From contig JAVFKD010000002.1 in the NCBI GenBank assembly GCA_036429605.1, positions 1,178,001 to 1,242,000 of the forward strand: DNA of 64,000 bases, written 5' to 3'. The notes below the pieces were generated by a model. The model saw only the letters and a program-made list of their open reading frames with translations. It was not told the origin of the DNA and searched no databases. Shown here piece after piece: positions 49,101-60,108 of the stretch. The translations under genes were made by a program, and so were the position numbers. The DNA comes from Cladobotryum mycophilum. Its lineage: Eukaryota; Ascomycota; Sordariomycetes; Hypocreales; Hypocreaceae. Numbering within the stretch: position 1 is the stretch's first letter; each line of letters begins with the position of its first letter.

Positions 49101-49866
49101 CCAACGATAGGCCGTCCATTGCATGACGATGGGGAATTAGTAGAGACGGCCCCGCACACTGCAGGGCGCGTTGAATGTCTTGTTTGTTTTGTCAAACGTT
49201 GTTTGAAGAACTTTGACAATTTGAGAGCTGAAGACCCCAAAAGGTGGCTGTTGTTTTGCTGTGGAGATTATGGCAGATGTTTGTACGTACTGGTACGGAG
49301 TACACTGGAAGGGTCCTGTCAAGCATGTGATCGGTTCATCATTTGTCCGGTCTTAACCCGTAACGCGAACGGAGAGGGGACTGTGAACCTCTTACTAAGA
49401 TGAACCAAACGGAAGCCTTGAAATTCAGGAAACATCTCGATTCGCCTTTTCTTGCAGCAAATGTCTCTTCTGCAAACAAGGAACGAACCATGATGCAAAT
49501 CTCCACAAACATGTTTTTGCTCACAACCATCTGCAGACACAATTGGATCGCTAGAAAATGTCTCACTGCTGCGCTCCCAGAGTGCCTGCCATAACGACTC
49601 CCTTACATACATACCTGGAGGCAATACGTTGTTTGATTCGATACAGAGTACAGCTACGGAGTCCAAGTAAGGGAGGGAGAGCAGCCGCAAGCGAAAAGAT
49701 GGGATGCCATTGAACGCCAACTTGTCAGCACGGTCTGGCTAATTGCTCATCAAGCCACGCCACGGTCCATTTCGTTCATCGTTGGGCTGGACGGACTCTC
49801 AGAGCCACGTGATCTGAACCGTGACATCGATGACGCTGTCGAGCGGGTCTCATCAGCAGCTGCAAG

Positions 49867-49886
49867 GTACCAGTACGTACTGGTAC
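49867..49886. repeat. Perfect 20-base palindrome
   Basis: GTACCAGTACGTACTGGTAC equals its own reverse complement. A related stretch (GTACGTACTGGTACGGAG, then TAC) occurs at 49283-49303. Confidence 0.9.
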
Positions 49887-50656
49887 TAGTGTTTCCGCAC
49901 GGCATTGTGGAGAAGAATCACGGGGTAAGATGAGGAGAGAGGATGGGGAGAAAGGGAGAAGAGCAAGAAATTGGGCAGAGGGACAGTGGGAGCCCGACAC
50001 TGTGTACCGAGTACCTCTGCGGCATTGGGGTTAACGAAAACTTTGTCCCTGCAGGAAAACAGAACAAGACTCTCTGTCGACGAGTTATCTGACAGGCAAC
50101 GAGGCGACAAGCTCCGTTTCCGGATCAGCAAGCGTCTGCTTTGCATTGGGACCTTGTTGAAGTACTACTAAGGGAGTAGGCAAGGGGGGAGTGCGCATAG
50201 CATGGAGGGAGCTCACGCCTCACACCTCTGTGAACAAAGTCTGGAGCTCTCCAATCCAGCCAACCAAAGCGCGTGGTTTGACTCCAAATTATCTGGTTGC
50301 TCCCATCAACTCGAGTTTGAAGCTCCCCCATTTTACTGGGACACACCTGGGGTGTTCTAAGTATGCACGGTCCTCGGGTACATTTTTGTTTGCGCAATGC
50401 AAAGCAACCCAGATTAGAGAGCTTCTCTCTGCTTCTGTGTGTGCGTGCGTGCGTGCGTGTGTGTGTTGAGCCGCAGCACCTCCAGCAGCACCACCAGCAG
50501 CACCCCCAAAGCTCTTTGCTGCGTCTGCGTCCTGCGTGGGCTGCTGTGCTGTGCTTTGCTTTGCTCGAGTCGGCTCTTGTCCTGTCCGTCCCCCCTCACC
50601 TCGCTGCTAACCCTACTCTCACACACCTCCACGCCCACCTTACGCCTCCCTCGCAC

Positions 50657-50688
50657 CCATCCATCCATCCATCCATCCATCCATCCAT
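50657..50688 (+). repeat. (CCAT)n microsatellite
   Basis: Eight CCAT units about 490 bases before the acidic-protein gene. Confidence 0.9.
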
Positions 50689-51175
50689 GATCCGTCTCGG
50701 TTTTCCTTCTCCCCCCAAACCGGCCGATTGTCTACGCCGTGCCAAAATGCTGGGCCACCCGCCTGAGTTTAGTTGGCGCAAGCCCGCCGACGGTACATGT
50801 CATTAGTTATCGTGGTACTTGCGGTTCCCATTGGGACACTGTAGCAAGCAGCTGTAGCAATGCATTGCAGTGCAGCTCCCCCAGTCAGCCAGCAAGCCAG
50901 CCAGCCAGAGCCCAGGTGCAGTAAGACTGTAGCTTTGCCCCCGTGCCTCCCACCCTCCCTCTGGTTGCTCGCCCTCTCACTCTGTCGCGCTCTCCTCCCC
51001 CTTCTCTCTCTTTCTCTTTCTCTCTCTCGTTCATCTCTGCTTTCCCACTTCTATTTCTTCCCTCCTACATCCACATCTTTTGCTCCATCATTGTTTTGCT
51101 CTCTGTTGTCGAGAGCCTAACTTGAGCATCGCCTATACCACCCAGTCGCAAATTTACGCCTTACAAATAATCACA

Positions 51176-52150
51176 ATGGGCAAGCGAGGGCGTGACGAAG
51201 ACGAGGAAGAGCTTGTCTCTCTCCCTGAGGAAGAAGATGGCGAGGAGGAAGAGGAGTAAGTTGCTCTACGCCCCTTTTATCATTTTCAGCGATGCACCTC
51301 TAGTTACGCAGGACGCGCAATTCCATCAATTGATCGCGAATGTGGCACAATTCAGCCCTTCATTTATACAGAGAGCTGCAACCGTGGAATCCAAAAAAAA
51401 CGCCATGTTGATACGATTTCGCGACGTTGCAACTTGCGAAATTATCATCTAGAAGTCTAAGCTAACGACGGTCTTCTAGGTACATCTCTACTGGAGATGA
51501 AGAAGAAGCCGATGACGATGACGTCGATGAGGAAGAGGAAGAGGAGCAGGAAGAAGAAGCTGAGGGTGAAGAAGCCGATGAGCCCGCAGCGAATGGCGTA
51601 GATGGTAAGTTGATACCTTGAAAGTTTCTACTGCGTCCTCCGTCTTCCGCCTGATTCTCGTCGCATTTGCGTGACTCTTGACGCTCTGCACTTGAATCAT
51701 GGCTACACTACGGGGCACGGCGTGGATCCTTCACCCATCAAGAATATATCAATTAACATATCTATAGATGACGCGCCACCTGCCAAGAAGCAAAGAGTTT
51801 CTCCTCCTTCCGAAGAAAAGGCAACCAATGGCGATGCCGCTGAAGAAGAGGAGGAGGAAGAAGAAGAGGAAGTAGAGCAGGAAGAGGAGCAGGAAGAGGA
51901 AGAAGAAGTCGAAGAAGAAGAGGAAGAGGAGGAGGCTGAAGCTGAAGCTGAGGAAGGCGATGAGGCCGAAGAGGCTGATAATGCCGAAGAGCCAGCTGAT
52001 GAAGAAGCCGATGAGGAAGCTGATGAAGATGAAGAGACTGCTGATGCCGCCGCTCCCGCCAAGGCCGTCGAGGCACCCGATGCTTCTCCTGTCAAGGACA
52101 GTGCAGTGGCAGTTGAGCCCAAGGCAGTAACTGCCGGGGGTGATGAGTAA
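51176..52150 (+). CDS. Highly acidic nuclear-type protein
   Basis: Three exons (51176-51255, 51480-51604, 51768-52150) give 195 residues; introns are 224 and 163 bases with GTAAGT-type donors. The N-terminus MGKRGRDEDEEEL is basic then acidic; exon 2 starts EYISTGDEEEADDDDVDEEE, a short conserved-looking block. Exon 3 carries a KKQR basic patch and then more than 80 residues made almost only of Glu, Asp and Ala, ending in an Ala/Pro/Val tail. Long acidic tails of this type occur in histone chaperones and other chromatin or nucleolar proteins, and the YISTG/acidic region could be the recognition element. I cannot place it in a family. All splice joins keep frame, so the gene model is good even though the function is open. 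Confidence 0.8.
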
Positions 52151-53137
52151 TATGCTATTTACCATCGCGCGTTAATATCTTTGGGGTCGCGTCATACTAT
52201 TAAACATGTTGGCGTATCTGTGTACGATTGGTTAGCACTAAGGGTTTATCTTGATACCTACTACTACTACTACTACTACTACTACCACTATTACTACTAT
52301 TTCTTCTACTCTTTTGTGCCTCTATGTTGATGTGCACTACTATCGTCGTCGTCGACCATAAAGTCAGCCCTGCAAGTGCCATGTGACCGGGGTTAGACGC
52401 GATACTCGAGCAGCAGCAACGCTGGTGTTGCTGACGAGCCCGAACCCGAACATTCCCTGTTGACCTTGCCCATGGCGCCTGGAACATGCGAATGCGTGGT
52501 GAACTAAACTTTCTGACAAGAAAGAGCCCCGGAAGGTCATTTCGGCCCGGGCCGGGATATTGAGACCGACCGCCCTTTGTTGAATTTCGACGAAAAAAAA
52601 AACTTGGCTACCTATTGTGATGATTGGTTTTGGCGTCTTTGATGTGTTTGTGATGTGTTTGTGATGATAGACACCCTTGTTTTGTTTTGTTTTTGTTTTG
52701 TTTTCTCGTCTCGTTGTATCTGACGTACTGAAGCTGGAACTGGAACTGGGGGGCCCAGGGAAATGGCAGAATTGAGGGTGCGTTTGGTGGGGGGATTGGG
52801 ATTTGTTGATTTGTAGGTTTCATGGCCAATGGGGGTGGGGAGGGGAGGGGAGGGGGAGGGTGCTAATTAACTGGATAGATGGATGGGTTGATGCTTACCG
52901 TTGCTGCCGAGCCCCAGGTTTTGTAGAAGTTGTGCTTTGTGTGTGTTTTTTTAGCAAATCTTTTTTTATCCCAAGATACATACCGTGAAGATATCCCACG
53001 GTCTTTCTTCTTCTTCTTTTCTTTTCTTTCTGTTAAGTCACTATTAGAAAGGTCCAGCGGATTTCAACATCACATGCCATTGCATTCAACTCATCGTCAG
53101 ACTTATCCCCCTTCCACCCTGAACAACAACATCAACA
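52151..53137. other. Gap between the acidic-protein and glyoxalase genes
   Basis: Contains a (TAC)n trinucleotide repeat around 52258-52286 and G-rich patches near 52830-52860. No coding frame recognised. Confidence 0.5.
52258..52286 (+). repeat. (TAC)n microsatellite
   Basis: About nine trinucleotide units, then degenerate TAC/TAT/TTC units. Confidence 0.85.
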
Positions 53138-53734
53138 ATGTCCCGCCCCCTCACCGTCGTCAAGTCCATCGACCACATGGTCCTCACCTGCGCTTCCATC
53201 CCCCAAACCGTAACATTCTACACCAAATACCTCGGCATGCGCGCCGAGACATTCACACCCGCAGCGTCCACGTCCACATCCACGTCCACGACCTCCCCCC
53301 GTGTGGCCCTCAAGTTCGGCACGCAAAAGATCAACCTCCACGAGAGGGGCAAGGAGTTTGAACCAAAGGCCAGGACGGCCCTGCCCGGGACAGCGGACGT
53401 GTGCTTCGTGGTGGACGAGGCGACGGATCTGGAGACCGTGGCGAGCGGGTTCGCGAGGGACGGGGTCGAGGTGGAGGAAGGGGGTAGGGTGGTGAGGAGG
53501 ACGGGGGCGAGAGGCGGGATTAGGAGCTTGTATGTGAGGGATCCGGATGGGAATCTAGTAGAGTGAGTTTTTCTTTCTGAAAAGGACTTGATGATGGGCG
53601 AGAAGTTGGTGGTGGTGAGGTGTGGTGTGATGTTTGATGAAGGGGGAGATGTTTTTTGGATCAAAGTTTGTGGAAGCAATGCTAACTTTTTTTTTGGCAG
53701 GCTCTCTCAGTATACGGATGAATTCAGCGCATAG
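53138..53734 (+). CDS. Glyoxalase / VOC-superfamily protein (GLOD5-like)
   Basis: Two exons (53138-53562, 53701-53734) encode 152 residues; the 138-base intron ends GGCAG after a T-run and a GCTAAC branch site. One vicinal-oxygen-chelate domain: VKSIDHMVLTCASIPQTVTF then YTKYLGMRAE, LKFGTQKINLHERG, GTADVCFVVDEATDLETV and the closing SLYVRDPDGNLVELSQY. The metal-site His (IDHMVLT) and Glu (NLVEL) are present. Overall this is closest to glyoxalase domain-containing protein 5 and bacterial virulence-type VOC proteins; the substrate is not known for this group. The final ten residues, including the metal-ligand Glu completed across the junction, depend on the intron, so a model stopping at the first exon would lose it. 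Confidence 0.88.
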
Positions 53735-56347
53735 AAGCTGGGCAAAGAAAGCTCTAGCCGGAAAATTGACCAAACCTCGTTTCCAAAATGCCCGACGGGA
53801 TTGTTCACGGAGATGATGGGGGGGGAGAGAGAGAGAGACAATACTGTCTAGACCTTCTATCATTGCTGTTCACCGGGGACATGCATCTCCCCGATCGGCA
53901 CACTCTCTCCATCCCCCGCACTCCCCCCCATCCTACCGAGGGAGAAAACAAAGGCTTCGTATCTTGTCGAATCAGCGAGAAAAGCGAGAGAACCTAATCT
54001 GAGACCTGGGGGGCGTTGTTGGTGGTAATTGGCATTGAACGCCTGATGGTAGGGGCGAGAAATGGGAATGAGCTCTGACTCTTGCCTGAGGGGCCATCAA
54101 GGCATCGAGATTGGATGCATAAGTCCTTGGGGGAAAGGGTAAACGTCTCAGCTCAAGCCAATAGGTTTGGCTCGCATTACTTTCCCATGATGGGAATCTC
54201 GCTTTGCCAGATTTGCATGTCTATCCATCCCCGTCCCATCCCATCCACGTTGTCACCAACGAACACGCCGATCCATAGTGCGCAAGTGTCAACCTGCGAT
54301 GCTACACACCCATGCATAATGAACCATGAACGCACCTGGACAATTCCAGGCAAGAATTTCCTCTATATCAGCGCTCTGATATGACGTGCTTTTGTCCCCT
54401 CCCTTGGCCCCCCTTGGCCCCCTAAAACCCTTCAGCCTTAGACATTTCTTCCAAGCATTTTTCGAGACATTTCACGTAAAAGTTATCCGAATTTTTTTTG
54501 GATTCAGTTATGCTCAACCCGTTTCCAAGGCCTCCCTAGTCTGTATCGTGGGGAGGAGGGAATAACAATCCCAACACCGATAAGCGCTGAATCACTGCCT
54601 GTTGTATCCATTACTTCGTATATTAACTCTGCATATGCATATGGCTGACGGGAATAGTTCCACTTCGGAGGTTGATTGATGCAAGCCACAACATCAAGAG
54701 CATCATATTGAGGGGGAGGCGACCAATTCAAGAGCGCGGCCAAGACGTGATCCATCACGAGGTCAGCCAAATGGGTGAAAAGCCTCCATGACGAGCAACC
54801 CTTCCTCCCTCGTATGCTTCTCTTGCGAAACAGAACCTAAACTCCCTGGTTGAGCGGCTGTCGCATCATCCGAAACGGGATGCGACACCCGCTCGGCGAT
54901 CTCGTTTGGGATCCCGAGGTCGTATCCATTGTAAACAGCTTAGGCGGCCTCTATTAATGCATGCATCTCATCACGCCGTTCAGTCCTCGCGTGACTCTGC
55001 GAAACGCACTGACAGCTTCAGGCATGATCGTGTGTGTACGCGTGTGTACGTTGCCATGATTCAAGGATTTAGGACTTCATCGCTTAGAGTCCCCCCTCCC
55101 CCTGGTCCTGTCAAAGAACAATCTCAGCTTAGCGTCCTCGCCGCTCTTGGGCAGGGGGCGAACCTGAGATTGATATCCTTCGTAATCGCTGGGTAAATGT
55201 TTTAGTCACATGTTTTAGCCACAATTTGTCCTTGTAGAACCAGCTGGAAGGAAAACTGAGACAAATAAACTTCCGTGGTGCAGTTTCCGTTAAAAGCGAT
55301 GGGAGCGCTTCTAACCCCGACTGTTTACTACTTACATCAAGTTGATGATAAAGTCTGTAACGGCCAAACCTGAATCATCATCACCAAGTCCAACACAAAG
55401 AAGAACAGACAGACCTGTAGATATCGCTGCCAAGAGAGATGAAGAAGCAAGTAAATCTTGTCAAAAACAAGCTAGATTTACTCCAAAGATCACCACTCCA
55501 AATTACGTTGTTGTGGGGAATGATCCATTCTTTTCCTTCATTCTTTTGATTCTTGCACGTCCACACTGCTCCTATTGGCCTCAGCCGCACTGATATCTCC
55601 TTTGCCCTCTAGCGAGCAAGTAGATTCATACGGCACCGACCTGAAGGAAATTAGGTTGTGTGGGCGTGTGATCGACAGATGCTGAGACGTTTCGACTCCT
55701 TGACGGTGGTCTATGCGTTGACACAGTTTTCAAAATGAAATCATAAACCAGAGTTAACCACCACTGATGCTGTGTTTACATCATTTATTGGTGATCGAAA
55801 TATCCTCTGGGTAAGGAGTCGTCGCCAAAAGAGTGCGCCGCGGGTCGGGCCGTCTCATAATGATTCATCACTGAAAGGCTGTATTTCAGCGCAGCGGGCA
55901 TTTCGTCTTTAATTACGGAGTACTGCTGAGTGGACAACCCTGACATGAACGCCGATAGATCCTGAGAGTTTTGAGTCGTTTATAGTGTAAAAGGTCGTTG
56001 GACATGTGTGGCTTTTTATTGCATTAGTGCCAAATGGCGCAAACAGTGCTGAGTGAATGGCAGATCAATCAGTCTATATGATTTGTTGAACGGCTGCATG
56101 TAGTGTCGCATCGTGTGAGCCTAGAGCGCTTTGAAAAGAAGGGAATTGAATCCTGTAGAGTTTAGACCGCTACGTCATCTCATGGGTAGCGGAAGATAAT
56201 CCCCGTATATAAAGATATCTTGAAATACAAGGACCGTGTTCTTTTTGACATGTTGGGTAGATTTCGGACCCCCTGGTGATCCGTTAGGAATCTTAGGATA
56301 GACCAAAATCGAGGCAACTGTGAAGACTTGTTGTGGAAGCGGCTAAC
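53735..56347. other. 2.6-kb gap before the D-amino-acid-oxidase-like gene
   Basis: No convincing gene. A minus-strand frame (54504-54833) of about 110 codons has balanced composition but no ATG near its start and no recognisable similarity. A TACGGAGTACT element is at 55914-55924, and promoter-like elements lie near 56171-56214. Confidence 0.4.
56169..56214 (+). promoter_or_regulatory. CRE-like site and TATA box of the oxidase gene
   Basis: TACGTCA near 56171-56177 matches an ATF/CREB half-site, and TATATAAAG at 56206-56214 lies about 135 bases before the start codon at 56348. Spacing supports a TATA-driven inducible promoter; binding is inferred. Confidence 0.4.
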
Positions 56348-57610
56348 ATGTGTGTCAGAGGGCCGACAACGAAAATGGGGTCTCAACAAATTTCCAACCA
56401 ACCAACTCATCTTCTTGGTGACGACTTTTCAACCGCACCAACTCCACTGAATCAGCCAACTGCCCAATCAAGTCGAGTTTTGGTAATCGGTGGAGGAGTC
56501 ACTGGACTGACAACTGCATGGTTGCTTCTTGACCGAGGCTATCGTGTCACCATCATCTCCAGAGAGTGGGCTAGTTATGGCCATGGTCCCAGACTCGCAT
56601 CTCAAGTGGCCGGTGCGTTGTGGGAGCTCCCACCGGCAGGTTGTGGCCCACAGGCACTACAGGATAAGCTCCCAATGGTTCAGAAATGGGCCCTGGAGGG
56701 ACTGGAAATCTATAGGACGATAGCTGAGAACCCAGGCCTCGCTGCGGCCTTTGGCGTAAAGATGAGGATGTGTACAATCTTTCATCTTAACAACTTGGAC
56801 CAAGATGCCGTCAAAGGCGAGAAAATCGAACTCATCAAACAAACCAAGCTGCAAGGATTTTCTAGAGGAACACACCTTTTTCAAAAATACGGAGTCAACG
56901 TAGACTCCCACGGTGGACTGGTGGATTCGTACGAGCATCTCGCTCCTGTGATTGACACCGACGTGGCAATGGCCTATCTCATGAGGCTTGTCTGGAGCAA
57001 GGGCGCACGCCTCGAGACAGATGCTATCCATGGCGACGTCTTGGCACAGGAAGATCATCTGCTGCAAATTTATGGAGCTGATGCCATCGTCAATGCAACC
57101 GGTGTATGGGCGGGAGAGGCGGCAACAGATAAAACTGTTTATCCATTGCGGGGAGGCCTACTGCGTCTCATCAACGATGGCACGGACTTCCCCAAGGTCG
57201 AAAATTGCATGGTGGTATCGTCTGCCACAATGCGTGATGGGAATTTTCGGGACATGGCTTTCCTGGTCCCCAGAAACGATAGCATCCTGTGCCTAGGCTC
57301 CATTCTCCACCAGGACTCCTGGCACCTAGATCTGACCCCCACGTGTCCCGAGGTGGAGGAAATGCGTGCTCGTTGTGAGGACTTGTTGCCCATGCTGAAG
57401 AATGCGAGACTGGACCCGCAGTACCCCCTTGCACAGGGAAGAAGGCCAATGAGGCAGGCTCATGTCAGGGTTGAGTGCGAGGATAGGAGGACAAACAGTG
57501 GCCGTGAGAGCCGTATTATTCATTCCTATGGACATGGAGGCGCAGGATGGACGCTGGCGTTTGGCTCTGCACGACAAGTGGTCAGTCTGGTTGGAAAAAG
57601 GACAACCTAA
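56348..57610 (+). CDS. D-amino-acid-oxidase-like FAD-dependent oxidoreductase
   Basis: Intronless, 420 residues. An unusual N-terminal extension of about 42 residues precedes the FAD-binding strand RVLVIGGGVTGLTTAWLLL (GGGVTG at 48-53). Then ASQVAGALWELPPAGCG, DTDVAMAYLMRLVWSKGARL, DAIVNATGVWAGEAA and the family signature HSYGHGGAGWTLAFGSARQV near the C-terminus. These identify the DAO family that oxidises D-amino acids (or D-aspartate) to keto acids with H2O2. Other DAO-fold enzymes cannot be excluded, so the substrate is open. It ends GKRTT, so there is no classical SKL-type peroxisomal signal, unlike many fungal DAOs. A second ATG at 56375 would shorten the extension by nine residues. Confidence 0.85.
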   Translation: MCVRGPTTKMGSQQISNQPTHLLGDDFSTAPTPLNQPTAQSSRVLVIGGGVTGLTTAWLLLDRGYRVTIISREWASYGHGPRLASQVAGALWELPPAGCGPQALQDKLPMVQKWALEGLEIYRTIAENPGLAAAFGVKMRMCTIFHLNNLDQDAVKGEKIELIKQTKLQGFSRGTHLFQKYGVNVDSHGGLVDSYEHLAPVIDTDVAMAYLMRLVWSKGARLETDAIHGDVLAQEDHLLQIYGADAIVNATGVWAGEAATDKTVYPLRGGLLRLINDGTDFPKVENCMVVSSATMRDGNFRDMAFLVPRNDSILCLGSILHQDSWHLDLTPTCPEVEEMRARCEDLLPMLKNARLDPQYPLAQGRRPMRQAHVRVECEDRRTNSGRESRIIHSYGHGGAGWTLAFGSARQVVSLVGKRTT

Positions 57611-58816
57611 CAAGTGTCCTCAACCACGACCTAATATAGCTAGCTTACCAGTGGTTGATGGGGATGAAAGCATCACTTGATCTCTTCTTCTTAATCATCA
57701 GTATTATAGATGCTTGTTGTGCCAAGGGCATCACTGTTCGAGACGATGTCTTCTTGAGGCAAGTCGTGATTCTAGATGTAGCTATACTGATACTACCACG
57801 CTTCAAGTACGTACTTATGGAGAGGTGGGTACGGATATGAACGAAGGATGGTTGGCGCCTAAACCCGTGCGGATGTGGCGTAGGTGAGGGCTCGAACCAT
57901 TGAGACATGCGTTGTAACTTGAAGATGGATGAATGAATGGATGCCCATCAAAGTTCTCTGATAAAAGCGGCACTGGTTCAGGTACTTGCATAGCGTACCC
58001 GTCATGCAAGCGAAATCCGAAGGAGCAAGAATTGGCAAGTTATGCATGCATAGTTGCCCCATTCGGCCGAGGATTTGTCCAATGCGCTTGTTGGTTGCAT
58101 TGGGGCTGGCTGGCTGACTGGCTGATGTGTGCGTGTGCGTGTGTGTGTTGTGATGTGTCCTGTCAATGTGTGTGAGCGCGGGCGGGTGCGGAAGAACATT
58201 GGAGAAACGTCTTGGTAGTAGTAAGGTAGGTAGGTATCTCTGGTGATGCCGTACCTGCCTCGCCTGCCTCGCCTGCCTTGCCTCGGTTGTTTAGGACCAT
58301 TGCCTGGAGATAGGATAATAGACAATAGATACACCTACGTGATCAGGAACAAGATGTGGATTTTAAAGGATGCGAATTGGAACAGGTAGATCTCTGGAAT
58401 TGTTCATGGTACTTTGAGCGTCTCGCCTTATCTAAATGAGGCCTCAATCTATCATGGCTTACCGGGTATTATCTCATCCTGGCTTTCAATGGTCAGACCA
58501 TGACCACATCCCCGAATCATGCTGCAGTAGTTCGGCGGGTTTCCCCATCGAGCAAGGGTAATGAAAGGCGACTTGAGGCTCTGTTATTGAGGGGAGGGTG
58601 GGCAGCTGTCTGGTTTTGTGTAACATTCATCTCTCTGTTGTTTCCGGTAGGAGGATGAATCGGACAGCCTGCCCTGGTTATTTCTGATGGCTGAGTATTT
58701 ATATCCCCTTCTCTCTCTCTCTCTCTCTCACCTTTTTACTTGCATTCCCTAGATCCCTATTCATCATTTTATGAAAGGAGTTTCCTCATTTCATCTTGTT
58801 ATCATTGCATCGCATC
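57611..58816. other. Gap between the oxidase and aldo-keto reductase genes
   Basis: No coding frame recognised. Contains GT-rich and CCTGCCTCG short repeats (about 58250-58280) and a (CT)n tract (about 58710-58729) just upstream of the reductase. Confidence 0.45.
58710..58729 (+). repeat. (CT)n tract upstream of the aldo-keto reductase
   Basis: About ten CT units, 88 bases before the start codon; likely part of the promoter/leader. TATTTATAT lies just before it. Confidence 0.8.
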
Positions 58817-59890
58817 ATGGCTTCTCCCAACCAAACCAGGTAAGCCATACACCACCCCATGTACATGCCTGCATGATCCATCTTGTGTCACTGAGATCCA
58901 TGGCTACACCCTGTATCACCACACCCTTCATATCACCATCCATCTCTAACAGTTGACTCCTTTAGCCGAACCTTCACCCTCAACACCGGTGGCAAGATAC
59001 CAGCCATTGGCCTCGGCACCTGGCAGTCAAAGCCAAATGAGGTCAAGGCTGCCGTTGAAGCAGCTCTCCGTGCTGGCTACCGTCACATCGACACCGCCTT
59101 TGATTACGGCAATGAAAAGGAAGTCGGCGAGGGCATCAAGGCTTCCGGCGTGCCCCGGGATCAGATCTGGCTTACCACCAAGCTCGACAATCCTTGGCAC
59201 AAGCGTGTCTCTGAAGGCCTTGCCACGAGTCTTGAGAGCCTGGGGACCGACTATGTCGATTTATACCTGATACACTGGCCGTCTTCCACCACCCCTGAGG
59301 ACCTGAAGAAGCACTATGAAGATTGGGACTTCCGGGACACTTGGCGTGAGATGCAGAAGCTTGTAGGCGATGGTAGGGTGAGGAACATTGGTGTTTCCAA
59401 CTTTGGCATCAAGAATCTCGAGAAGCTTCTCAACGACCTCAGCTGCAAGGTAAGCCATATGCTACCGAGTGTGTGGGCCCTCGATATACTGATTATGGTA
59501 GATCATCCCCGCCGTCAACCAGATTGAGCTCCATCCTGGCAACCCTTCTCCCAAGCTCGTTGCGTACAACACATCAAAGGGAATCCATAGCACTGGCTAT
59601 TCGTGTCTTGGCTCCACCGACTCCCCCTGTACACCAACGAAACCCTCCTCAACATTGCCAAGGCCAAGGGTAAGACGCCTCAGCAGGTGCTGCTCCTGTG
59701 GGGTTTGCAAAAGGGATGGAGCGTCATCCCCAAGAGTGTCACTCCCTCTCGAATCGAGGGCAACCTCGAGCTCGACGGCTGGGAGCTCTCCGAAGAGGAA
59801 ATCAGAGGCATCGATGGCATCAAGGACCGCTTCAAGGTCTGCGGCGATGACTGGTTGCCAATCAAGGTCTTCTTTGGCGATGATGAGTAA
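58817..59890 (+). CDS. Aldo-keto reductase (one apparent frameshift)
   Basis: Exons 58817-58839, 58966-59449 and 59502-59890 give about 298 residues; introns are 126 and 52 bases. (beta/alpha)8 aldo-keto reductase with the full catalytic tetrad: Asp-50 and Tyr-55 (HIDTAFDYGNE), Lys-80 (LTTKLDNPWH) and His-111 (LYLIHWPSS). GVSNFGIKNLEKLL and IPAVNQIELHP are present, and the NADPH-site block SVIPKSVTPSRIEGNLEL is intact. Related fungal enzymes reduce glyceraldehyde, xylose or other aldehydes. The frame is lost at the C5 run 59623-59627. After it the protein continues as LYTNETLLNIAKAKGKTPQQ one frame over, which one extra C would restore. Everything else is intact. The short 23-base first exon (MASPNQTS) gives the only good ATG. 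Confidence 0.9.
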
Positions 59891-60108
59891 GCCGCTCGGC
59901 GTTTTTGGGGGGGGGGACAGGACATTATGCATAATGCAATGCACAGGAATGATTGTCTCGGCCATAGCTGCTCACCGGGAACAGTAGAGATTATATATTT
60001 ATTAGAATATCCCGGGCCATGTATAGCGTGGTCAAAAATAGTGCCGAGGCAACCCGGACAAGAACCAAATCTATCACACCCTTTTTCTTCATGAATCTCC
60101 GTCACTCT

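Larger units (their letters stand above)
42712..51175. other. 8.5-kb interval without a convincing gene
   Basis: Open frames exist (e.g. 43307-43783, 47033-47428, 48774-49403, all +) but have no recognisable domain, biased composition or splice logic. It holds TTTTC/TCTTG arrays (44186-44275), a GCATGCATGCATGC run near 44290, a T22 run (46146-46167), GTAC-rich palindromes (49283-49303, 49867-49886) and (CCAT)n (50657-50688). CT-rich leader sequence lies ahead of the next gene. Candidates for what it contains: long non-coding RNA, very long UTRs or decayed repeats. Confidence 0.45.

Noticed and set aside
48774..49403. 209-codon open frame, plus strand
   Set aside because: No ATG at its start, no recognisable domain, no splice context; likely chance.
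54504..54833. Minus-strand frame of about 110 codons with balanced composition
   Set aside because: It lacks an upstream ATG and any recognisable similarity. It could be a remnant exon but cannot be supported.
57885..57910. tRNA B-box-like GGTTCGAGCC on the minus strand
   Set aside because: The flanks do not pair into a T-arm and no A-box or acceptor stem is present.
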